Part shown: one piece after another, positions 44,787-56,449 of the stretch
How the letters are laid out: each line of letters opens with the position of its first letter
Position numbering within the stretch: position 1 is the stretch's first letter
Source: Capsicum annuum
Lineage: Eukaryota > Streptophyta > Magnoliopsida > Solanales > Solanaceae
Length of the DNA stretch: 64,000 bases
Direction of reading: 5' to 3'
NCBI RefSeq assembly: GCF_002878395.1
Contig: NW_025861526.1
Span: 143,247-207,246 of the forward strand
The notes under the pieces: generated by a model
Seen by the model: only the letters and a program-made list of their open reading frames with translations
Told to the model about the DNA's origin: nothing
Database searches by the model: none
Translations under genes and position numbers: made by a program

Positions 44787-46594
44787 ACATGCCATATAAG
44801 CAAGCCGTAAAAAGGGACACCCATGATTCAATGGAGACTGCATTTTTTGATAGGTAGAGACATGTCGAGCTCGTAGTGGGTGCATATTATCATAGTGCAC
44901 CGCCACCACCATAGCCTCCATTTGTGGATATATCCCCATCCAGGGAAGATCATGATAAGGACGCTTAGTACATCCCATTTATGTTCTCACTTCCTTCTAT
45001 TTTATTTTAGCGCATTGGATAGTGCATAGTTTTTAGTTAGGGTGTGATGTACCATAGCCACCATGGGTTTTTATTGTCGTGTTTATTTTCCTATCGGTCG
45101 TAGTATGTTTGTAGAACCAGCATGCCTAGGTTAATTTAGTGTTGTATTGTATTTTTCTTTATATTGTGTTATTTTTGCGTAATTAGGAGATTTTTAAGAA
45201 TTTAGGGCAGTAGTCATGTTTTGATTGATTTTTTATGCCCCTCCAAAATTTTATGTTTTAGAACTGTGTGGATGTATATATGTGTGAACATTTTGATCTT
45301 CTTATGACATTATAATTAGGAGCATGATAACCATTGCTAACAATTACATGAACCAGATAGGTAGTAACTTGTGATGTAACTCTGTGCCATGTGTGTGCGA
45401 GGTACTACTTTGTTTCTTTTTTGAGTTGAATTCAGAACGTGCCTGGTTAGTCTTGCCTAGGTTGAATGATAGTCGGTTAGGAAATGATAATAGGTCATTT
45501 TTTATTATAATCCATTTTTAGCCTAAATGACCTTCCATGTGGAAATTAGTATCCCTTGATCCCTATTTTGAGCCTGAATGCCTATTTTTCTTGTTACACC
45601 TTTCACCTTTCCATTTGTGTTACAATAAAGTTGTTTTGGCCCTAGTCCTCCTTGGACATTATGCTCCTCAACCCAGGCAAATCTCATAAGTTGATGGTGG
45701 CTATCATAGGGGTGCGTAATGTATAGTGGGTATGAAAAAGTGTTGAATAAGAGAAAAATGAAGTAGCGTTGGGTGTGGTAGCAAAATAAAAGCAAAAAAA
45801 AATGAAAAGATTTGCGAGCCTAGTGCGTCCCAGGTATGTACTCACCTCCCCTTATTTTATTTTGTTTTAGCACATTGAGGACAGTGCATAGTTTTTAGTT
45901 GGGTGTGACATACTATGCCTAAGTTGAAAAAGAAAGAATAAGAAAACCACATCCAACTTGAATGTGTATACAAAAATAAAAGGGAGAAATAAGGGTGGAA
46001 TAAAAGAAAATTGATTAACAAGTAAGACCCCAAAGTTAGTGTAGTGCTACGGAGGCTTAGTCCTTTGATATGTCTTTATGTACCATACCATCCCCTAAGC
46101 CTACATTACAAGCCAAGAAAAGTCCTATAGTGATCCTAACTTGATTGTCTGAAAGTTAAGGTAAGGAAAATAAGGGCAAGCCGATGGTATTTGACAGGCA
46201 TTGATTGGAACTTCTTTGTTGAGCGTGAGTTTCTCTTTACCATCCCTGCATTGACATACATAATTCCTTATTAGTGAGTGGGACACCCTTTTTATGAGGG
46301 CTCTTGAGTCATATTGCCAGCTATTTGCTTGTTCGGGTAGTGAAATTTGTATATTTGAGTGGTTGTCTATATCTAATGTAATTGCCATACCTTGATCCCA
46401 TTGTGTCACACTGTTGTGCTTCATGTTCTTACACAGTTGGTTTTTGAAAGTAAGGTTGGATGAGGTGGTATGTTTTGAACTTAATGTGATGATTGACTGC
46501 ATTGAATAGCTTAGATTCTCCTAGTTAAGTGTCGTTTTTGTTTTGTTGTGTTTTTGTTGCCTGAGGACATGCAAACATTCTAAGTTAAGGGTGT
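44787..46594 (+). other. Element C2 long 3' untranslated part, with an internal direct duplication
   Basis: Non-coding. TTTTATTTTAGCGCATTGGAT then AGTGCATAGTTTTTAGTTAG (45000-45045) recurs as TTTTAGCACATTGAGGAC then AGTGCATAGTTTTTAGTTGG (45862-45902), about 860 bp later. This shows duplication of the segment. GGGTGTGAC follows both copies. TTAAGGGTGT just before 46595 is the likely polypurine tract remnant. Confidence 0.65.
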
Positions 46595-47575
46595 TGATGT
46601 ACTATATAAATATAGCACTTTAGATGATTAAAATGAGGAAAACATGCAAGTTTCTGAGGCCTTTTGTTAGATATGATCTGTTCTGGGTATGTTTTGCAAA
46701 AAAAAAACATGTTTTGGATGATAAGTTCGTGAAAATGGTGAAAAAAGGTGTTTTTGGCTACTTTAGGAGTGATTATGGATGTTTGGGATGTTTTCCAACT
46801 TGTTCGTGATCAATGCATGTTTGAGAGTCGAAGAAGAGCTAAAATATTAACTCCCGGCACCTACTAAGTTGATCCATGGACTGCAGGTAGGACCTACATA
46901 CTGCAGGTACACAAAATGGATACCAGAAAGTCAAAATCCCGAGAGCTGACTTGTAGGAATTAATTCATACACAACCTGCGGTCTGCACGTGCGCCCTGTG
47001 CCAAAATACGGGTGCCACCTGTGCTCTACCAGACCACAGGTACAAAGAGCAGGTGGCCACCAACCCTGTTTTCTCCTTTTTCGTCCGGGCTTTGTTTTTA
47101 GGGTTTTCTCTTGTACCATAAATATCCTTTATGTACTTTTTAGTTGAAAAAAATACACTTTGGATACTCACAAACATATTTTGATTCCAAGATCCGTCTT
47201 TGATCTTGGAATTCTCTTGCATTAACATCAGCTGATAAATCAAGTTACAGTTTTGGATTTTTATTCATCTGATCATTGTGACTTCATCTAAGCCTTCAAT
47301 CATGAATGTTGTTGATTTCTTCACAAGTATGAGCAACTAAAAACCCACAGCTATTGTTGTGCAAACCCTGGTTGATTGACGAAGTCGGGAAAGTGTGATT
47401 GTTGAATTGAACTAATACCCATGGCATGCATTGCATTATCTTCATTATGATAGTTATCTTAGCGGTTGCAAACGTTAGAATCCCACTTAGATATTGCGAC
47501 TTACTCCAAAAGAGAAGTAGTCACTACGAAAAGACAATGACAATAGTAATTTGGGAGTTGACTGTTGATCAATTG
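46595..47575 (+). repeat. Element C2 3' LTR, truncated
   Basis: Colinear with 40682 to about 41682: GTTTTGCAAAAAA, GGACTGCAGGTAGGACC, ATTTTGATTCCAAGATC, CCCATGGCATGCATT, AGTAATTTGGGAGTTGACTG. It stops about 480 bp short of the full LTR length, at a complex junction. Confidence 0.88.
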
Positions 47576-47723
47576 TGGGCTAGGCCCACCTAGGCTAACA
47601 ATTGATCAACAGTCAACTAGGACCACCTAGTTTGGGGCGTAGAATACTTAGCCTAGGTGGGCCTGACAATCCCACTTCTAATCCTCAATTTTCATATTTA
47701 AGCATTCTACGCCCCAAACTAGG
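47556..47723. repeat. Complex repair junction made of three inverted repeats
   Basis: Three perfect inverted pairs interlock. AGTTGACTGTTGATCAATTG (47556-47575) pairs with 47599-47618. AGGCCCACCTAGGCT (47582-47596) pairs with 47650-47664. CCTAGTTTGGGGCGTAGAAT (47626-47645) pairs with 47704-47723. The first left arm is the end of C2's LTR. The last right arm is native B LTR. The stretch between is thus built from inverted copies of both flanks. Confidence 0.93.
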
Positions 47724-49202
47724 CTAAGGTATCTAGTTCAACTTCTAGATTTCAAGTAAGCCATAATCAATCCTAAGATAGGAACTTCGACTAAAAATAT
47801 GGGCATTTATGCCTACTCTACCCAAATTAGAGTTTTAAGATCACTAGACTAGCCCAATTAAGTTTAATCATACTAACCATACTTCCAACTCTCAAACCGC
47901 ATTCCAAACCTAGCATCATATTACATCTATTCTACTAATTAGACCAATCTAGGGAGAAGGAAATAGGATTCTAAAGGGATATTAAGCATTTTGAACTTAC
48001 AGGTCAAAACACTCATCTAATTCCGAACTTCAATATTTAATACCAAGTCATTCTACCCATAACCAATCTTAACATTCACATTTAAACACAATATATATCA
48101 CATATCATCTACAAAAAAGAGCAGACAGAAGACTACCTCAAAGTTGAACCAAAAATCCTTACATCATTTACCAACGTGTATCTTCACTTGACAATCCTCA
48201 AAATTCCATCACACTATCAAAATCGTAATCTACTCATCAATACGAGAATAACGATACTCATATTCCACCATTATGCTTTAGGTCCAAAAATGACACCAAA
48301 AACCCTAAGTTGGTCCCACTTACGAAAAGACATTTTCGAGGCCAACCAGACATAATATCAAGATTATGGAATGAAAACCCTCAAAATTGGTGAAAACCAA
48401 TCAAACTTTGGGCTAAAGTCAAGCCCTAAGAGGATTTGGGGCTTTCGGTAAAAAACCATGAAATTCATCAATAAAGTGATGAAATCTTACCTTAATTCAG
48501 ATGATAACCATGATAAAAGATGTTTAGCAAGCTCACAAGTCACCCACAAGACTCAATTTTGAGTTACCACACTCATTTAAGGACTTCAATTCTCATGAAT
48601 GAGTGAGAAATGGACGAAATACGACATTAGGGTCCATTTATAGCCCCTTCAGGTACATAGGTATCACTATCGCAGTCCTAGGGACCGTGATCGCAATAAG
48701 TCCTTGTGTGATCGCATTTGCACCAGGACCAACAAAGTCAAAAACTTGTTTTTGACCCTTGGAACTCATTCGGAGTCCAATTTTGGCAAATGAACTATGT
48801 GACACTACTAAATTCAACATTTCATACGCGTTGGTAAAGTTGAATTTTCCATCCAAGGTCGTTTAGAGCAAATAAAGGCCCCACACCTATGTCTTCTAAT
48901 TATCCAACTTTTTGACCAATGGGTCAAAATGAGCTCGGGTGTATTCGGACTTATACCAAAAGTATACCTAGCCTAAAATCGGTATTCCAGAGTTGCTAGC
49001 GTAGTCAAAATTTACATCTGAGATCATTTTATAGATGTTTTTGCCTAGTGGCCATTTGGAACCAGCGAAGATTTCTAAATAGGGAATTGGTTCTAAAAAC
49101 AAAACAAATTGCCCAGTAAACAAATGGTCAGTCCTAGTAAGTCATAAGCTCAAACAGAAAAAATAAATGAATTTATGAAATATGGCTGAAAGGTTCGTTA
49201 CA
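47724..49202 (-). repeat. Element B left (3') LTR, inner segment
   Basis: Native LTR from AGGCTAAGGTATCTAG (also in F near 23602) to GGTTCGTTACA at 49202. It contains ATTTATA at 48636-48642 (TATAAAT on the minus strand), with an ATCGCAGTCC/GTGATCGCAAT/GTGTGATCGCAT block at 48668-48720 upstream of it. Confidence 0.8.
48636..48642 (-). promoter_or_regulatory. TATA box of element B LTR
   Basis: TATAAAT on the minus strand, with a TGATCGCA word block within 90 bp upstream. The arrangement is the same as in F. Confidence 0.55.
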
Positions 49203-51775
49203 ATATCTACTACAAAAATGACTTCTGTCCCCAAAAGTCAACGAATAGAAAGAATCTCAAAAGCTCGAAAGGATGAGGTACTGGGCTCGCATGCTCTGAG
49301 CATGACTTCCTAGATAACATCCAAAAAGAGAGAAAACTTTTAAGGAATTTTACCATGGGTATCCCTTTTTTTACCTATACCCTTACTTCACTTTCAAACA
49401 GCAAAACTTAACTTCAAACACTAACTGGCCTCCTACAGAACCGAAAAGGCTGATGAACGCAAATTCAAATCACAACACACTGATACCATCTCTATACTCG
49501 CATAGGTCAACAAATGCTTATCCAAGACAAAAACAATCCCAAGACATGAGTCATACCATCGAATCCAAATCCAAATATAACCTTGTTTTACTATTTCTCA
49601 CCTGATATCCACTCCAAACCAGGAGAAAAATCACATGAGTCCTATCCGCACAATCTCATCACAGAGAACTCGAAGAACTAGAGCCAGTCCGCTGAAAGTT
49701 CATATGGTAAACATGAGAATAAGCCCATAAGGCCCTGTATAGGCACACCAATGGAGATAATCAAGGAATATAATCTATGCTAATGCCGCAACTAGTCCAG
49801 ATGGTAACCAAACTAAAATCTGAAAGATCAAGGTACAACTACTCATTACTAACAGTCTGCTCCAGGATGCCCCATCAACCAAGATTAAAACCATACTGAA
49901 TCCAACTCAAATATATTACCCCCATTGAGCATATCATCCAAAATTCCCAACAAGAATGAAAGACCCATGGTCAAAACTGAAGGAACCAATACTGAGTCCA
50001 TGGGCCATCATCAGAACACTTATCAATTATGATTCATCCAAAGTTGAGAAGACGAAATAGGCAACTATGGAGTAGGCTCAATAAGCTTATAAATGAAATT
50101 CAAACTGAGATGAATCTAAAATGAAGGTTGCATACAAACTCTACAATTCCAAGCTAAAATCTCAACACCAAGGCCGAACCGCCCTATCTCAACTACCCAA
50201 ACCAAGCCTTAAGATGGGTAGGCATTTATTTTCCAAATTTATCATAACTTCTGAATTTCCATTTCAAGGCATCAAGTCAAAACTGAGTTCATAAGTCTAT
50301 CAATGCCAATAATATAAATTGACTTTTTATCCAAATCTAACATATTCAAGCTAACTCATACCAAGCAAAAATCAAAACTTAGTTGAAGAAAAAAATCCCC
50401 ACACGGATAAACCATCGACTGAAAACACAACAACCAACTCGGTATCAATTAGAGGGCCCGAAATGTAGCCATAGAACTGAAACAATGCCAAAGGGTGAAT
50501 CACCAACTAAAAATACAAGTAACCCACTCCATAACAGCTGGATGTCATGAACTATATAAACATGCTTAAAACTCCCCAAGATTGCAAACCAAACCAGTAG
50601 AGGCAAGAACATTAGCAATGTAGAAAATTGCAACTTAAGCCAAAACTAACTAGTTCAATACTCCACCTTAGCAAAGAATAGCCATTGGCACATATTGTCT
50701 AGGAGAAACACTTCATCAAGCCTTATTAGGCCAAACAAACTGTGGAATGGGGATTTTCTGAGTCCACCCAAGAATTACATCATCAAAGAAGAAATATACC
50801 AATCTCGAAATCAAGGCCAAAGTCAAGACCACCACCAGAAAATCAATAACTCAGCATGAAGAACTTTTAATTAGCCAACTCAAGAAGCAATAATAGGAAA
50901 GGCGACCTGCCTCTAACTTTCCAACTCCACTTAAGACAAAACTATATCACAGTAAAAAAAGAGTACCTATTCTCTACACCAATAACAAGGGAAAACCATC
51001 ACAAGGGAACAAACCCAATAAGTATAAGAGATGAACTCAAGACACCTCAATCTCAATATCAATACTACTATCAGGCGATGAACAAGCCACGAATGAAGAA
51101 CGGACCTCAAACTGGTCAATGTCACAAATGAGCGAAATAGGAAGGGATAGGTAACACGAAATCCTTTGCACCTAGAAGGCAAGTCTAAGAATCTCGAACT
51201 CAATAATGGGCAATATAACTAAATTGCCAACTCTAGAGTCTTACAGAATCATGAAAGGTCAACTTACCTTCGATACCATAATACATTTCCAAATCAATCT
51301 AACACAACTAACCAAGAGGGAAAACAATCAACCTCGCCGTGCTATAGGAAAGAAATCAAATCGGGCTATAACTACTCAAGTCACCAAATAAGAATCGCAA
51401 GGAAATAAAATTCTAACTCGATAACACTAGTCTATACAGCTACCCAATAAGGATCAATTACATCAAGTAATAATATCAAATAATATCAATAACCTCAAGT
51501 AGTGATAGCAATAGTAATAGCAATATCAACATCAATATAATGAATAAACAGTACCAAAATGAACATCAATATCATGTACCACTCAAGGGCCACAATAAGT
51601 CCAATATGCCAAGATAATAGGACTCAAACTGAATTCTACACCCTTAGGGAGAAAATATAGATACAGATATACTCCATCCACTACTAAAAAAATAAACCAT
51701 GGAGTAGTAACAAATTCATGACTTCAATAACAAGGCATAAAATAATCAATATAAACTCATCAAGGCATATAATCA
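49203..51775 (-). other. Element B internal region, no recognisable coding content
   Basis: CA- and AA-rich sequence with short frames only (50445-50633, 50967-51203 on minus). None shows polymerase, protease or integrase motifs. It begins with ACAATATCTACTAC and TCCCCAAAAGT (49200-49246), which parallel the 3' LTR-internal joints of E (54938-54976) and F (25166-25190). The polypurine side is therefore conserved while the coding part is lost or replaced. Confidence 0.5.
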
Positions 51776-52453
51776 TCAATAGGTATGAAAACCCTTATAC
51801 ACATAATAAAAGATAAATGTGGGAAATAAAAGCACACCTATCATGGTGAAATCCGTAATCACATGATTGACAGATATAGGGAAAATAAATCTAAATGGGT
51901 CTAACTCAGACCAACCGACTAAATCATCAATTGAGGTGCCAAGCGCACTATCTCTAACTAAAGATGCCATAACATCATAAGGTTGATCTGAATGGGGAGA
52001 ATGACTAGAAATCCCATGCCTGAGACTCTCTATAGTCCAATAACTGATCTCTCTGCAGTAGTAACAAACTCCTGAGGCTCTAATCCTGGAGAGCAATACG
52101 ATCTAAGACCAAATGGTTGGCTAACTGACACTGAGAGCAAACTCTAGTATAATATCCATCTTTCCCGCAATCATAGCCTATCTCAAAAACTCTAGGTTAG
52201 TGGGGAATACATTCTAACTCAGTCTGTTTAGTAGATCATATCTGGGGCACTCTCTGAACTGATGTCTCATTTCTCCACAACCAAAACAAGCTCTTAGATG
52301 AATACTAATAGCAATATACTGATGGCATGGCTTCTTATCATAACTTCTATAAGTCCCAATACATGCTCTCTCTATGCCCTCGCATAATTTATAATCTGAG
52401 AGAAAGAAGATTTGGTTGATATCAAGTGCTCCGATGCCAAATAGAGTAGCCAT
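51776..52453 (-). pseudogene. Element B: gag C-terminal remnant with intact zinc knuckle
   Basis: Frame 52453-52214 contains RACFGCGEMRHQFRECP, a complete C-x2-C-x4-H-x4-C zinc knuckle. The preceding residues (CHQYIAISIHL) resemble a basic gag linker. After a stop, frame 52096-51776 begins LSRIRASGVCYYC, possibly a decayed second knuckle. No capsid core or protease is recognisable on either side. This is the only intact knuckle among the minus-strand elements here. Confidence 0.6.
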
Positions 52454-53050
52454 GCTAGTTCTTTAACAAATCCATACATCAAGTCCTACTTTGAGGATAT
52501 AGCATAGAAATATATCTGGCTCACCTTATAAACCCAATATCATACTCAAAACTGGTCAAGAACTGTGATAAACACCAACCAATCCAACTATAGCCTAAGA
52601 ACTATTTAATGACTCAAATGTAATCCATGGATGAGAGAGATCTACAATTATTACTCAGATCCCCAATGCTAAACTTCAAAGGACTGAAGTAGTCACAAGA
52701 TCAACTAGAGACTAAGCTGGCCCCAAATCTTTTTTGGTTAACGCTAAAAATCTTTGATATCCATCTCTAATTCTCTAGTCTGGCACAGTGCAAAACTCTA
52801 GAAAGGCATGTTGAAGTCCCATCCACATCTATCGATAATGTCACCCATCTTGCATCATTCAATAGGGAAAAAATAGAGTCAAAAAATATATTTGAGGTTC
52901 ATAGCAATGTGGACATATGATAAAGAGTCAAAAAGTGAATTTTTTAAAATATCTCGGTAGCCTCTCAAAGATAGGTTACAAACGTCTCTGCATCAATCCG
53001 AAGGACTCTACTAAACACTTAGCTTTTGTACTAACACACTGGTAAAACCT
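52454..53050 (-). other. Element B gag-proximal leader, decayed
   Basis: No long frame. A gag N-terminus would be expected between here and the primer-binding site, but it is stop-ridden and not recognisable to me. Confidence 0.4.
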
Positions 53051-53063
53051 GGCTCAGATACCA
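53051..53063 (-). other. Element B primer-binding site (initiator tRNA-Met)
   Basis: The minus strand reads TGGTATCTGAGCC, one mismatch from TGGTATCAGAGCC, 3 bases inside the right LTR at 53067. Confidence 0.9.
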
Positions 53064-53066
53064 ATT

Positions 53067-54506
53067 TGTCACAACCCAATTTCTCAAGTCATAGTGGCGC
53101 CTACTATAACCTACTAGTAGGTAAGCTAAACCCATAGTATGGAATGGCTAGTATCAAACTACTCAATATACAAAGAAAGAATGCGAAATAGATAAAATAG
53201 AAGATCAAATACATAATGAAATCTCAAAATTTGGTGGTATTAGTACAAGAGCTTCTACTATAATATGAGTACAAAAGTGAAATATCAAAGGAATTACACT
53301 GATATAACTTATCTCTTAATATAACAAAGAGACTAGGCTAATACATAATAGAGAGGTAAGTAATACAATTTAGAGACTAGTCAAATACATAAGAGAGAGG
53401 TAAGAAATACTTTGAACGTTAGGAGCTCACTCTAAGTCTCCAAACTATGGCTGCTCTGCAAGACGAACACATCACGACAATAACCCGTACTATGATTTGC
53501 AGGCTACAAAAGTGTAGGATGAGTACCAAACAAATGTTAATCAGTAGACAACTACCAACTAAGCTCCAAACATAATGCAAATATACATAACATATAAAGA
53601 GAATGGAAAACTACACCTAAGAGTCCAATAACAATATAACAAAGCCAATGGAATAATAAGGATACTCTATCCTATTCATGTTCAAGAGACTAACATACTA
53701 AGTCTAAGAAAATATCAAGGATGAACTATCTTATTCCAGACATACTCAGAAATATCAACATTATACCGTATATACATGGCCAATGTATGAATAAAGGATG
53801 AAAGAAGGATGTATAGTAATCTACAAGGCCAAGAAATGAATATACAATTTGAACAAATAAAATAAGGGATATACGAAAATACAATAGCTATATATAGCTA
53901 AATATACATATATATAAGGTCAACTCGAAGCACAACCTATATCATCATATCTTTATTTTCAGGCATCGTTATAATCCTATCATGATTTAGTACTAACATT
54001 CTCAGGGATTCTAAAGCATATATCTTATCATGAATTAATGATGTATAATAATGAAATCATAAGATAGAAGAGTCTAGAATCATACCTCGATCTTAATACT
54101 GAATCAATGACCAATATGTCAGAAGCTAGACATAATAATGATAATAACAATGTCAATAACAGTGCGAGTAATCGGCTATTCTGGACAACCAATACCTAGC
54201 TAAGCCTATGTGTACCCCTACCGCCTTAGGCTCAAAAGGTTCAGTCAGTATACAACAACACAAGGCATAGTCATCACCTATATCTATGCAACCTTCGCGT
54301 ACGAGCTAATAGACATAGATGCATACTAGTGATAGACAATACACATACAAGAATGAATGCAAGATACATAATCCATATCATAATTTCATCATCATAACCA
54401 TCTCCACCATAACCATCATCATCATAACTATAATAATAATCATCATCATCATCATAATCATCCTTGTCATAATCATTTTCCAGCCTTACTGGGTGTGTAT
54501 ATATAT
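53067..54506 (-). repeat. Element B right (5') LTR, outer segment
   Basis: TGTCACAACCCAATTTC, then AAGTCATAGTGGCGCC. Colinear with 38741-40113. It has an extra ~50 bp tandem duplication around 53330-53410 (GAGACTAG...AATACATAA...GAGAGGTAAG twice) that the left LTR lacks. Ends in TATAT, the left target duplication of element E. Confidence 0.85.
54388..54480. repeat. ATC/ATA triplet microsatellite in B right LTR
   Basis: CATCATCATAACTATAATAA followed by further ATAATC/ATC triplets. It is longer and purer than the homologous tract at 40004-40082. Confidence 0.85.
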
Positions 54507-54941
54507 TGTCACAACTCAATTTTTGAGTCATAATGGCATCTACCATATCCCATCAGTAGGTAAGCCGATACCATAACTCGAAGCTAATACAATGGGTTAC
54601 CTTGGTAAGAACGTCAAATATGGACCCTATATAAGGATACAATATATAAACAACAACGTTTCATTAATAAAGACAACCGATATTCAAACAAAAATCCCAT
54701 GACCTAATAGTATTAATACAAGATCTTCTAAACTTGACACTAGGAATTTATAATCTCAAAGTCTAAACTATCTTAGATAGTCTCATACATTTGTCTCGAA
54801 AGCAAAAGATAAAAAAGTATAGAGGGGAAAGAGGGTAACTCAAACTCTAATAGCTCACCCTGTATCCAAATAGTCAATGCGGCATGAACTAGCTCAACGA
54901 CGACAACTAGAATATGGATAATGACCTGAAGGGTCCTTACA
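54507..54941 (-). repeat. Element E left (3') LTR with large internal deletion
   Basis: TGTCACAACTCAATTTTTGAG...GGGTCCTTACA. It is colinear with 60050-60484 in its first ~400 bp, then jumps at ACAACTAGAA to TATGGATAATGACC, which is the very end of the long LTR (63908-63922). Confidence 0.9.
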
Positions 54942-55019
54942 ACATCCATTACTAAGGAACTTTCATCCCCAAAAGTTAAAGATAAGCAAGTACCTAAAGT
55001 CTCGAACAAGTGAGGATAC

Positions 55020-55310
55020 TAGCCCCACATCTTACTATTGACGTCCCAAGTAGCCTCCTTTGCTGGGTGATGCCTCCACTGAACCTTGACCACCAAAATC
55101 TCTCTTGTATGTAGTCACCTCACATCACTATCCAAAATAATCACGAGCTCCTCCACAAAGGTCAACTGATTATCCAACTAGACCGAGTCCCACCTAAGCA
55201 CATAAGAAGGATCGAGAATATACTTTCTCAACATAGAGACATAGAAAACTAGATAAACAGCGACAAAGTCTGGAGGTAAGGCCAGCTTATAGGCCACCTC
55301 GCCAACTACT
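55020..55310 (-). pseudogene. Element E: chromodomain
   Basis: The minus strand reads LDNQLTFVEELVIILDSDVR, then LHTREILVVKVQWRHHPAKE, then ATWDVNSKMWG and YPHLFE. This is the standard chromodomain fold signature at the integrase C-terminus (VKVQW...EATWE). One stop separates DVR from LHT. In chromoviruses it reads histone marks to guide integration. The same domain in F supports shared ancestry. Confidence 0.88.
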
Positions 55311-56300
55311 CAAAGAATCTTAAAATAGCCAATATAGCGAGGGCTAAGCTTACCCTTCCTACCAAATCTCATCATACCTCTCATAGGTGAAACATGAAGG
55401 AACACACGATCACCAACTCTGAATATCAAGGCATGGAGTCTACGGTCGGCATAGGCTTTTTGCCTACTCTGGGCTGCTCTCATCTTATCCTGAATCACCC
55501 TAACTCTATCTAATGAGTCATGAAGCAAGTCTGTATCACAACTTCTAACCTCAAAAGTCTCAAACCATCCTATGGGGCAACGACACCGCTTACCATACAA
55601 TGTTTCATAAGGTACTATCTCAACACTCGAATTATAACTGTTGTTGTAGGCGAACTCTATCAATGCTAAATGCTAATCCCACTAACCTTCAAAGTCCATA
55701 ACACAAGCTCAGAGCATATCATCAAGTACCTAAATAATTTGCTCGAGCTGACCATCCATCTGAGGATGAAAGGTTGTACATAAATCTGCTTGAGTACCCA
55801 ACTCCACCTAAAATGCTCTCTAAAACCTTAAAGTAAACATAGAACCATAATCTGATATGATAGACACAAGGACCCTATGCAAATGAACGATCTCCCATAC
55901 ATAAATCTGGGCTAATCTCTTGGCAATGAAGGTCATCTGAATAGAAATGAAGTGCGCCGACATGTTCAAGCGATCCACAATAACCCAAATACCATCGTGA
56001 CCACAGAAAGTATGAGGCAACCCACTAATGAAGTCCAAGATAATCCTTTCCCATTTACACTTAGGAATGGGCAGTCTCTGAGTCAATCTACCTAGTCGCT
56101 GAAGCTCATCCTTAACCTACTAACAATATAGGTGACGAGCCACAAAGTCTGCCACATCCTTCTTTATACTATCCCACCAGTACAACTGCCTCAAATCTCT
56201 ATACATCTTGGTTGTACTGAGATAAATAGAATATCTAAAATTGTGAACCTCATGCAAAATCAATGAAATCAAATCATTGAGTCAGGGATATCAAATACGA
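55310..56300 (-). pseudogene. Element E: integrase with GPY/F module
   Basis: From the right: a zinc-binding half (LHEVHNFRYSIYLSTTKMYR ... WWDSIKKDVADFVARHLYC) in which the first Cys of CxxC is His. The core follows: CKWERIILDFISGLPH, IWVIVDRLNMSAHFI (first Asp), VSIISDYGSMFT (second Asp), and TTFHPQMDGQLEQ (Glu), with two stops before the last. The clean frame 55663-55310 gives IEFAYNNSYNSSVEIVPYE, LYGKRCRCPIGWFE and the GPY/F module (VGDRVFLHVSPMRGMMRFG, LSPRYIGYFKIL). All three catalytic acidic residues are legible, but the frame is broken several times. Confidence 0.88.
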
Positions 56301-56449
56301 CCCTAAAATCTCAAGATACCCTTAAAATCCATAGTGTGTCTCCCAGAATCACCACTCACTACTCAATCACGGAGAAGGAATAAATTACTATCCCCGAACT
56401 GAGGGTCACAAATCTACTCAAACAGAAAGAATCCCACCTCCACCCAAAC

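Larger units (their letters stand above)
40682..47575 (+). mobile_element. Element C2: Athila/Tat-like gag-protease retrotransposon, 3' LTR truncated
   Basis: The 5' LTR is 40682-42162 (1,481 bp) and the 3' LTR is 46595-47575 (about 980 bp kept). A tRNA-Asp-type primer-binding site, gag (42268-43560), protease (43920-44395) and a 2.2 kb non-coding 3' part lie between. The LTR starts match (TGATGTGATATAGAAATATAGC against TGATGTACTATATAAATATAGC). Homology ends at GATCAATTG (47575), where a rearranged junction begins. The left flank is TTATA; no right target duplication remains. Like C1 it lacks RT and integrase. Confidence 0.88.
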
